A stretch of 13,201 nt of DNA, taken from contig JANMTF010000363.1 of the NCBI GenBank assembly GCA_031390175.1, positions 1 through 13,201 on the forward strand, given 5' to 3'. Origin of the DNA: JAAFIP01 sp031390175. Its GTDB lineage: Bacteria; Pseudomonadota; Gammaproteobacteria; Burkholderiales; Burkholderiaceae_C. Below the pieces are notes generated by a model, which made no database searches, was not told where the DNA came from, and saw only the letters and a program-made list of their open reading frames with translations. This document shows positions 7,670 through 13,178 of this stretch, piece by piece. Made by a program: the position numbers and the translations under genes. The first letter of the stretch is position 1. The number at the start of each line of letters is the position of its first letter.

Positions 7670-7706
7670 ATAGCTGCTTCCGCAATATTCTATTGAGCTA
7701 GCAGCC
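7670..7706 (+). repeat. Dispersed intergenic repeat, full dyad copy in the groES-groEL gap
   Basis: This is an imperfect dyad centred on 7689. GCTGCT (7673-7678) pairs with AGCAGC (7700-7705), a 4-by-4 internal loop follows, then CAATA-TTC-TATTG (7683-7695). It lies entirely between the groES stop and the groEL ribosome-binding site. Its left 24 bases recur at 2715-2738 on the other strand with one mismatch. I recall similar ATAGCTGCT...AGCAGC intergenic elements in Comamonadaceae genomes, but cannot verify that here. Confidence 0.75.
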
Positions 7707-7736
7707 AATTTAGTTTAAATTTTTTAGGAGCCTAAC

Positions 7737-9389
7737 ATGGCAGCAAAAGACGTAATTTTTGGCGGCGAAGCCCGCGCCCGCATGGTCGAGGGTGTCAACA
7801 TCCTGGCCAACGCAGTGAAAGTCACCCTCGGCCCTAAGGGTCGTAACGTAGTTTTGGAGCGCTCGTTCGGCGCCCCCACCGTTACCAAAGACGGCGTGTC
7901 GGTGGCTAAAGAGATCGAGCTCAAAGACAAGCTGCAAAACATGGGTGCGCAGATGGTCAAAGAAGTGGCCAGCAAAACCAGCGACATCGCTGGCGACGGC
8001 ACCACCACCGCTACCGTTTTGGCCCAGGCCATCGTGCGCGAAGGCATGAAGTACGTGGCCGCCGGCATGAACCCGATGGACCTGAAGCGCGGTATCGACA
8101 AAGCGGTAACCGCTTTGGTTGCCGAGCTGAAGAAGGCCTCCAAGCCCACCACTACCAGCAAAGAGATCGCCCAAGTCGGCTCCATCTCTGCCAACTCTGA
8201 CACCACCATCGGCAAGATCATTGCGGATGCAATGGACAAAGTGGGCAAAGAAGGCGTGATTACCGTGGAAGACGGCAAGTCGCTGGACAGCGAACTCGAC
8301 GTGGTCGAAGGCATGCAGTTTGACCGTGGCTACCTGTCGCCTTACTTCATCAACAACCCAGAAAAGCAGTCGGCTTTGATGGACAACCCGTTTGTGCTGC
8401 TGTTCGACAAAAAGATCAGCAACATCCGCGATTTGCTCCCAATCTTGGAGCAAGTAGCCAAGGCTGGCCGTCCGTTGCTGATCATTGCCGAAGAAGTTGA
8501 AGGCGAAGCCCTGGCTACTTTGGTGGTCAACACCATTCGCGGCATCTTGAAGGTTGTTGCTGTCAAGGCCCCTGGCTTTGGCGACCGCCGCAAAGCCATG
8601 TTGGAAGACATCGCCATCCTGACCGGCGGCAAAGTGATTGCCGAAGAAGTGGGCCTGACACTCGAAAAAGTGACTTTGGCCGACCTGGGTTCCGCCAAGC
8701 GCATCGAAGTGGGCAAAGAAAACACCATCATCATCGACGGTGCAGGTGCCGCTGCTGACATCGAAGCCCGCGTTAAACAAGTGCGCGTGCAAATCGAAGA
8801 AGCCACCAGCGACTACGACCGCGAAAAACTGCAAGAGCGCGTGGCCAAGCTGGCTGGCGGTGTTGCCGTGATCAAGGTAGGCGCTGCCACCGAAGTCGAA
8901 ATGAAAGAAAAGAAAGCCCGCGTAGAAGACGCACTGCACGCCACCCGCGCAGCGGTGGAAGAAGGCATTGTGGCTGGCGGCGGCGTGGCATTCTTGCGCG
9001 CCAAGCAAGCGGCTGGCGTGATCAAAGGCGACAACGCTGACCAAGACGCCGGCATCAAGCTGGTGCTGCGCGCCATCGAAGCACCTTTGCGCGAGATTGT
9101 GTACAACGCAGGCGGCGAAGCCTCTGTGGTGGTGAATGCTGTGTTGGCCGGCAAAGGCAACTACGGCTTCAACGCAGCCAACGACACCTACGGCGACATG
9201 ATCGAAATGGGCATCTTGGACCCAACCAAAGTAACCCGCACCGCACTGCAAAACGCAGCGTCAGTCGCATCTTTGATGTTGACCACCGAGTGCATGGTTT
9301 CCGAGTCCCCCAAAGACGAACCAGCCGGCGGCGGCATGGGCGGCGGCGGTATGGGTGGCATGGGCGGTATGGGCGATATGGGGATGTAA
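7737..9389 (+). CDS. groEL: Chaperonin GroEL (60 kDa)
   Basis: GroEL is the tetradecameric ATP-dependent folding chamber that works with GroES. The 550-aa protein is full length. ATP-binding residues are visible: the LGPKGRNVVL block at 31-40, D52 in KDGVSVAKEI, and D87 in AGDGTTTATV. The chaperonin signature AAVEEGIVAGGG lies at 405-416, and the flexible GGM-rich tail is present at the end. The start has AGGAG at 7726-7730 with a 6-nt gap. It is the second gene of the CIRCE-controlled operon. The odd feature is at the 3' end: codons 409-550 recur at 11342-11770, about 2 kb downstream. In the last 80 codons the two copies differ at only six synonymous sites, while in the 63 codons before that they differ at 28 bases. 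The end of this gene may therefore have been exchanged with, or corrected by, the downstream copy. Confidence 0.98.
   Translation: MAAKDVIFGGEARARMVEGVNILANAVKVTLGPKGRNVVLERSFGAPTVTKDGVSVAKEIELKDKLQNMGAQMVKEVASKTSDIAGDGTTTATVLAQAIVREGMKYVAAGMNPMDLKRGIDKAVTALVAELKKASKPTTTSKEIAQVGSISANSDTTIGKIIADAMDKVGKEGVITVEDGKSLDSELDVVEGMQFDRGYLSPYFINNPEKQSALMDNPFVLLFDKKISNIRDLLPILEQVAKAGRPLLIIAEEVEGEALATLVVNTIRGILKVVAVKAPGFGDRRKAMLEDIAILTGGKVIAEEVGLTLEKVTLADLGSAKRIEVGKENTIIIDGAGAAADIEARVKQVRVQIEEATSDYDREKLQERVAKLAGGVAVIKVGAATEVEMKEKKARVEDALHATRAAVEEGIVAGGGVAFLRAKQAAGVIKGDNADQDAGIKLVLRAIEAPLREIVYNAGGEASVVVNAVLAGKGNYGFNAANDTYGDMIEMGILDPTKVTRTALQNAASVASLMLTTECMVSESPKDEPAGGGMGGGGMGGMGGMGDMGM
8961..9389 (+). repeat. 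Left direct repeat: 3' end of groEL
   Basis: These 429 bp (GroEL codons E409 to stop) match 11342-11770 in the same orientation, with 34 mismatches by my codon-by-codon count (about 92% identity) and no gaps. The match stops at the stop codon; the sequences after it are unrelated or nearly so. Together with the right copy it flanks the protease-toxin-antitoxin segment. Confidence 0.92.
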
Positions 9390-9400
9390 TCTCCAGCTAG

Positions 9401-9427
9401 CTCTTCAGGCCATAAGGGCTTGAAGAG
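9401..9427 (+). other. Hairpin directly after groEL
   Basis: CTCTTCAGGCC (9401-9411) can pair with GGGCTTGAAGAG (9416-9427) as an 11-bp stem with one G-U pair around a 5-base loop. No T-tract follows, so it is not a terminator by itself. It could protect the 3' end of the groEL mRNA. Confidence 0.5.
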
Positions 9428-9447
9428 CGCCTGAACGCACAAACCAC

Positions 9448-9491
9448 AAACCCCTGCAAGGCGCGAGCTTTGCAGGGGTTTTAATATTTTT
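9448..9491 (+). terminator. Intrinsic terminator of groESL
   Basis: AAACCCCTGCAA (9448-9459) and TTGCAGGGGTTT (9470-9481) form a perfect 12-bp stem with a 10-base loop, followed by TTTTAATATTTTT. It lies between the convergent groEL and protease genes. On the minus strand the bases after the stem are only partly T-rich, so it would act mainly on groEL. Confidence 0.9.
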
Positions 9492-9506
9492 ATATCAACT
9501 AGGCGA

Positions 9507-10583
9507 CTACTTGTAGCAGGCAATCAACACGGTAGTCCGTATTGCATCTTCTGCAATTAAACTTTCTTTTCGAGTTACTGCCTTCGCACGCTCTGAATAC
9601 CGTATCCCCTGGGCCTCTAGGAAGTTTTGCGCTACAGACGCTTTAATCGCAAAATTAACATTTTGAGGAATATCACCCGTGATTTTCTGTGCTTTGACGG
9701 CATTTAGTTTGCTTTGAACAATACCAATAACCAAACCGGACTCGTCTAAGACTGCACCACCGCTATTGCCAGGCTGAATAGGAGCAGAAATTTGATATTT
9801 ACTTGGATCGCCACTGATACCCGCTACCGCAGAAATTGCACCGGTCGTTAAATTTCCAGATATGGAAAGCGTACCGGCTAATGGAAATCCGTACACAACA
9901 ATACGCTCTCCCAGAGGGGCCGGGCCTTGGCGAAATGTTGCTGTTGCACCGCCGGTGGGCGCTTTCAGTAAGGCCAAGTCATTAGGCGAATCGGTTGCCA
10001 CCAAATTAAGTGGAAACACTTCTCCAGAAGCTAATCTTGCTGAAAGTTTACGGCAGCCATCAATCACATGCTCATTCGATAACAAGTGACCTGCGGTAGA
10101 TACAAAGAATCCTGTACCAGTAGAAGCAATTATTGGTTCAGAATTTTGAGGTACCGCAGACGGTGCGATAGGTACCGGTTGTGGCGCTGCAACGACGCTA
10201 GGTGCGACAGGTGGGACTCCAAAAACCCATCCTCTTGAAGCCATGCAGCCTTGATACACATCGCGGTGGGCATTATTAAATCGAGCTTGACGACGATCAC
10301 GCTCTTCCATACAGAGATGAACAGCAAGCGGCCCATCACCATACGTTCTCGTGTAGTAATTGCAGTTTGTGAGCTGCGGTACAACCTGTGCAGCACTACT
10401 TCGTGCGTCAGCTTGACATTGAACATTATCTGCCTTGCCAATTGCCTCTCGTTGCGGCGGCGGCATACCCTGTTCTAAAAGTCGTGAGTTAAACCAGCGA
10501 CCGCTAGTTTGTGCAAAGGTATTTCCAAAGATATGGAAAATCAGCAAAATCGCAAAGAGCTTTGCGTGCGTTAGAATTTTCAT
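9507..10583 (-). CDS. Secreted trypsin-like serine protease with Cys-rich N-terminal region
   Basis: This 358-aa protein has an N-terminal signal peptide (basic MKILTHAK, then a hydrophobic core) with likely cleavage after A24 in TFA-QT. Residues about 25-122 form a region with four cysteines (C56, C74, C91, C113) that I do not recognise. A Pro/Ala-rich linker spans about 123-150. The trypsin-like domain covers about 151-325, with the complete triad H172 (SNEHVI), D202 (NDLALLK) and S274 (PGNSGGAV), as in the S1C/DegP-like group; no PDZ domain follows. The ending ACYK carries a sixth cysteine. It is likely periplasmic or secreted and catalytically active. The start ATG 10583 has AGGA 5 nt upstream. 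The gene is AT-richer than groEL and lies in the segment flanked by groEL repeats. The substrate is unknown. Confidence 0.85.
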   Translation of the reverse strand: MKILTHAKLFAILLIFHIFGNTFAQTSGRWFNSRLLEQGMPPPQREAIGKADNVQCQADARSSAAQVVPQLTNCNYYTRTYGDGPLAVHLCMEERDRRQARFNNAHRDVYQGCMASRGWVFGVPPVAPSVVAAPQPVPIAPSAVPQNSEPIIASTGTGFFVSTAGHLLSNEHVIDGCRKLSARLASGEVFPLNLVATDSPNDLALLKAPTGGATATFRQGPAPLGERIVVYGFPLAGTLSISGNLTTGAISAVAGISGDPSKYQISAPIQPGNSGGAVLDESGLVIGIVQSKLNAVKAQKITGDIPQNVNFAIKASVAQNFLEAQGIRYSERAKAVTRKESLIAEDAIRTTVLIACYK

Positions 10584-10638
10584 TTGTTTCCTAAAATCAT
10601 CTCAAAAATGTCTCTTATGCTGACCACCTACGTTTAGC

Positions 10639-10654
10639 ATCTTGTATTCAAGAT
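10639..10654. promoter_or_regulatory. Perfect 6-bp inverted repeat between antitoxin and protease genes
   Basis: ATCTTG - 4 bp - CAAGAT lies 5 bp after the antitoxin stop and 55 bp before the protease start. On the minus strand a TTGAAT hexamer (10659-10654) overlaps its edge and could be a -35 box with TAAACG 16 bp on as a weak -10. It may be an operator for the protease gene. No T-tract follows, so a terminator is unlikely. Confidence 0.3.
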
Positions 10655-10659
10655 TCAAC

Positions 10660-10938
10660 TCAAGACGCAATCAATTCAATCCTCACGCCCCGACCCAACG
10701 CTGCCGCTGCGCTAGCCAGCGTAGTCAGCGTCAAACTAGTATCCGTATCGTCCAACAAACGATTGAGCGCCGCGCGGCTGGTGTGCATGCGTTTGGCCAT
10801 GGCGGTTTTGGTGAGCTGCTGGGCTTTCATGGCTTCTTCTATCTGCAGGGCCAGCACTTTCTTCATGGCAGAGGCGGTGGCTACTTCGTAGAGGCCTTCT
10901 TCCTTGAGAAAATCGTCAAAATTACTTCCGATGGGCAT
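10660..10938 (-). CDS. HigA-type antitoxin, Xre-family HTH
   Basis: This 92-aa protein is the likely antitoxin and autorepressor of the toxin encoded just upstream. A helix-turn-helix of the Xre/Cro type occupies the C-terminal half (about 40-84; TKTAMAKRMHTSRAALNRLL), with the recognition helix at the SRAALNRLL segment. The N-terminal part (MPIGSNFDDFLKEEGLYEVA) is typical of antitoxins paired with Gp49/DUF891 toxins, and probably binds the toxin. The start was put at ATG 10938, which has AAAGGA 7 nt upstream. The ATG at 10953 overlaps the toxin stop as TAATG but has no ribosome-binding site; it would add MKGLT. Toxin first, antitoxin second, is the HigBA order. The pair lies inside the segment bounded by groEL repeats. 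Confidence 0.87.
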   Translation of the reverse strand: MPIGSNFDDFLKEEGLYEVATASAMKKVLALQIEEAMKAQQLTKTAMAKRMHTSRAALNRLLDDTDTSLTLTTLASAAAALGRGVRIELIAS

Positions 10939-10952
10939 GGTGAGTCCTTTCA

Positions 10953-11294
10953 TTAAAAGTCAATGCGACTGACAGCCAGTGCAATGTCTTGGGGTGGCGT
11001 GGCTTGGGTCTTTTTGATAAACCCGTGCAGCAACACCATCTGTTCGCCTTTGACCGTAAACAGCACGCGGGCTATACGCGTGGGTACCTGGGTGCGCACT
11101 TCCCATAGCTTGCCTGTGAGTTTTTTGACCAAGGGCATGCCTAATGGCCAACGAAACTGCACTGCCTTGATGTCTTCACCGATGGCTAGGCGCTCATGCG
11201 CTGGCAAGCTTTTAATCCAATCCCTTACAGGCTCTCCACCCGCTGTGGTTTGGTAGAACGAAACCTTGAGTATGGGTAGTGCATGAGGTGGCAT
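10953..11294 (-). CDS. HigB-type toxin, phage Gp49-like (DUF891), RelE superfamily
   Basis: This 113-aa protein is a probable mRNA interferase that acts on translating ribosomes, by homology with the HigB/RelE group. The pattern VSFYQTTAGGEPVRDWIKSL (11-30), then AIGEDIKAVQF, KLWEVR (62-67), RIARVLFTV (73-81) and LLHGFIKKTQATP (88-100) is the full-length DUF891 signature, so the toxin does not look damaged. Basic and aromatic residues expected at the active face (R67, R73, R76, H90, F92, K94/K95) are present. The start at ATG 11294 has no Shine-Dalgarno. A -10-like TACGAT lies 7 bases before it, so the mRNA could be leaderless. The gene starts 38 bp from the broken edge of the second groEL copy. 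Its stop and the antitoxin ORF overlap or nearly touch. Confidence 0.87.
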   Translation of the reverse strand: MPPHALPILKVSFYQTTAGGEPVRDWIKSLPAHERLAIGEDIKAVQFRWPLGMPLVKKLTGKLWEVRTQVPTRIARVLFTVKGEQMVLLHGFIKKTQATPPQDIALAVSRIDF

Positions 11295-11301
11295 ATCACA
11301 A

Positions 11302-11307
11302 ATCGTA
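11302..11307 (-). promoter_or_regulatory. Possible -10 box of the toxin-antitoxin operon
   Basis: On the minus strand TACGAT is followed by 7 bases and then the toxin ATG. This would place the transcript start at or next to the start codon. No good -35 box is seen at 16-18 bp: GCTTGA sits at 16 bp and is poor. Any -35 contact would lie close to the groEL-fragment junction. Confidence 0.3.
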
Positions 11308-11332
11308 CCATATTTGATTCACCTCAAGCGCT

Positions 11333-11770
11333 GCAGCGGCAGAAGGCATTGTGGCTGGCGGCGGTGTAGCATTCCTGCGCGCCAAGCAGGCTGTAGGCAC
11401 TTTGAAAGGCGACAACGCCGACCAAGACGCTGGTATCAAGCTGGTGATGCGCGCTATCGAAGCGCCCCTGCGCGAGATCGTGTACAACGCCGGCGGCGAA
11501 GCCTCTGTGGTGGTCAACGCGGTGCTGAGCGGCAAAGGCAACTACGGCTTCAACGCAGCCAACGACACCTACGGCGACATGATCGAAATGGGCATCTTGG
11601 ACCCAACGAAGGTAACCCGCACCGCACTGCAAAACGCAGCGTCAGTCGCATCGTTGATGCTGACCACCGAGTGCATGGTTTCCGAGTCCCCCAAAGACGA
11701 ACCAGCCGGTGGCGGCATGGGCGGCGGCGGTATGGGTGGTATGGGCGGTATGGGCGATATGGGGATGTAA
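11333..11770 (+). pseudogene. groEL: 3' fragment of groEL (codons 409-550), second copy
   Basis: This is a direct copy of the last 142 codons of GroEL without the first 408. From GAA at 11342 to the stop at 11768-11770 it aligns without gaps to 8961-9389. The five preceding codons include GCAGCGG, shared with groEL at 8949-8955, then diverge: the EE of the AAVEEGIVAGGG signature is reduced to a single E. An in-frame TGA lies at 11315-11317. The frame is otherwise undamaged: 34 base differences give only five amino-acid changes, at positions equivalent to 426, 428, 429, 444 and 471, all conservative in type. The piece equals the C-terminal equatorial segment and cannot fold into a chaperonin alone. 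A GTG at 11351, four bases after AGAAGG, could in theory start a 139-aa product. It ends before its own intrinsic terminator. Confidence 0.9.
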
Positions 11771-11820
11771 AAACCCACTAGCTTTTTGCACTGCGCTTGC
11801 GTGGTGCGAATGCCAAAACA

Positions 11821-11848
11821 AAAAGGCCGCGAAAGCGGCCATTTTTTT
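11821..11848 (+). terminator. Intrinsic terminator after the groEL fragment
   Basis: GGCCGC (11825-11830), a GAAA tetraloop and GCGGCC (11835-11840) are followed by ATTTTTTT and preceded by an A-tract. It is a strong terminator on the plus strand and, through the A-tract, works in principle on the minus strand too. It may be the original groESL terminator if the protease-TA segment was inserted into the groEL 3' end. Confidence 0.93.
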
Positions 11849-11913
11849 ACTTTAATCGCCTGAATTTAATCCCTAACCCTAACACCTTACCGCCAAAACT
11901 GCTCGCATGCGTT

Positions 11914-11932
11914 GGAGGCTAAAATACAAGAA
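11914..11932 (+). promoter_or_regulatory. Start-region signals of the 257-aa gene
   Basis: GGAGG at 11914-11918 is 13 nt before the ATG at 11932, longer than usual. TAAAAT at 11920-11925 resembles a -10 box and would put the transcript start on or next to the ATG, which would make the mRNA leaderless and the GGAGG untranscribed. No convincing -35 is visible. The two readings exclude each other. Confidence 0.3.
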
Positions 11933-12705
11933 TGGAAGCGCAACGCATCACAATTGCATTAATAGATCACTCGGCTGGCTTTGAAGCTACGCCGGATAGA
12001 GTGCGCTTAGGGGATCTGGCTGATTTTTCTACCGATGTAGAAACATTCCTACGCGGTGAAAACAAAGAAATTGATCCAAAAACATTGGAAGTGGCAGTTC
12101 TTAAAGGCTCATTTGCTATCGAAACAGTTCCGCTGCCCTCAGCTCCAGCTCTATTTAGGGATTTGAGCTCTTTGATAAATGGAGAATTGTTGGACAACAT
12201 TGATGCCAAACGCCGCGAGGTGATGGATCGATGGCAGAAAGCTGCACGGCAGACACGAGACTTAGCCTACCGTATTTCCGCGCCTTTTTTAGAGCGCCCA
12301 ATTATTGTTAATGCTGAATCTGACTACCACGCGGATGATGCAGACCAGTGGGTGCAAGTGGAACGTTACATACGTGGTGAAATTCAAGATTTAGGTGGTG
12401 TTACTAAGGCCAATGCACATGTGCGCCTGCCTGATGGTCGCACGCTTAAGGTAATAGCGGAGCGCGACGTTTTGCGCGACGACACTGTGAACCGCCTATA
12501 TAAGATGGCTATGCTTCGCATCAAAGCGGAATACAACGTACAGACGCGTGACTTGCGCAACGCGCGGTTGTTGGAGTTTGTGGAATACACCTCACAGGTG
12601 GATGAAGATGCTTTACTTCGCATGACCCGGAGAGGAGCTAGCGCATGGAAAGATGTTGTCGACGCAACCGCGTGGGTGGATGAGCAACGGGGAGGCTCCC
12701 ATTGA
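11932..12705 (+). CDS. Unrecognised 257-aa protein, partner of a PIN nuclease
   Basis: I do not recognise a named family. The protein is soluble, with no signal peptide or membrane segment. The N-terminal part reads as strand-helix-strand: ITIALIDHSAGF, then RLGDLADFSTDVETFLRG (25-42), then LEVAVLKGSFAIETVP (52-67). A long charged helix follows (about 85-115, DAKRREVMDRWQKAARQTRD). The C-terminal part has a short beta-hairpin and strand block (NAHVRLPDGRTLKVIAERD, 161-179) and a strand-helix segment LYKMAMLRIKAEYNV (189-203). It ends with a helical tail. The stop overlaps the TTG start of the PIN gene (TTGA), so the two are translated together. By position it could be an antitoxin or a target-recognition subunit of the nuclease, but at 257 aa it is much larger than VapB-type antitoxins. 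Base composition is AT-richer than the core genes, fitting an acquired module. Confidence 0.75.
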   Translation: MEAQRITIALIDHSAGFEATPDRVRLGDLADFSTDVETFLRGENKEIDPKTLEVAVLKGSFAIETVPLPSAPALFRDLSSLINGELLDNIDAKRREVMDRWQKAARQTRDLAYRISAPFLERPIIVNAESDYHADDADQWVQVERYIRGEIQDLGGVTKANAHVRLPDGRTLKVIAERDVLRDDTVNRLYKMAMLRIKAEYNVQTRDLRNARLLEFVEYTSQVDEDALLRMTRRGASAWKDVVDATAWVDEQRGGSH

Positions 12706-13178
12706 ATAGCGTGCTTTTAGATACCAGTTTTTTGATCACTTTTTCGGATCCAACACGCACTCACCATGAATCTGCACTCGCTTATTATCGAGAGTGTGTG
12801 CGTAGACAGGTACCCATGTACCTGTCCACCATTGCGATTTCAGAGTTTCAGGTCAAGCAAGCAATCAATGATTTACCACTACGTAATTTTGTAGTGCTAC
12901 CATTCAATGTAGATCACGCCATGCGATGCGGCTTAATGATTCGCAATATGCAACGTGACAAAGAGGATGACCGGGTAAGAGTCAAGGATGACTTCAAGCT
13001 ATTGGCGCAATGCGATTGCGAGACAATCAGTCATTTACTATGTGAAGATGCCAGCACGCTAGCCAAATACGTAGACCGCGCACGAGATAATCAAATGACA
13101 TCTACGAAAGTGATATTGCTTCGAGATGGTTTTGACAGTTCTTGGTTTGAAAATGGTCAAAGTCGTTTAGTTCCATGA
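12702..13178 (+). CDS. PIN-domain nuclease, VapC-like
   Basis: This 158-aa protein is a probable Mg2+-dependent RNase. The PIN acidic residues are all in place: D7 in LLDTSFLI, E48 in AISEFQ, D96 or D97 in KDDFKLLAQ, and D116 in LLCEDASTL. These follow the usual order of VapC-type toxins, so it is likely active. It is slightly longer than the roughly 130-140 aa of typical VapC, with a C-terminal extension ending in SSWFENGQSRLVP. The start is a TTG at 12702, strongly supported by GGGGAGG with a 6-nt gap and by the first strand of the fold beginning directly after it; the GTG at 12711 is badly spaced. It overlaps the stop of the 257-aa gene, which indicates coupled expression. The partner is not a standard VapB, so the pair may be a toxin-antitoxin variant or a defence-type nuclease. 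Function by fold only. Confidence 0.82.
   Translation: MNSVLLDTSFLITFSDPTRTHHESALAYYRECVRRQVPMYLSTIAISEFQVKQAINDLPLRNFVVLPFNVDHAMRCGLMIRNMQRDKEDDRVRVKDDFKLLAQCDCETISHLLCEDASTLAKYVDRARDNQMTSTKVILLRDGFDSSWFENGQSRLVP

Noticed and set aside
7710..9251. A 513-codon open frame on the minus strand opposite groEL
   Set aside because: It is the antisense of a highly biased gene, has a His/Phe/Gly/Ala-rich product with no domain, and shows no promoter or ribosome-binding site.
9390..11340. An integrase, transposase or IS ends for the protease-TA segment
   Set aside because: All frames in the segment are accounted for by the protease and the two TA genes. I saw no recombinase and no terminal inverted repeats, so a classical transposon or integrase-driven island is not supported.
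11314..11781. A 155-codon frame across the groEL fragment
   Set aside because: It is a frame-shifted shadow of the groEL sequence with an Arg-rich, low-complexity product.
11870..11885. CCCTAACCCTAA, resembling a telomere repeat
   Set aside because: There are only two units, in a bacterial intergenic gap; most likely chance.
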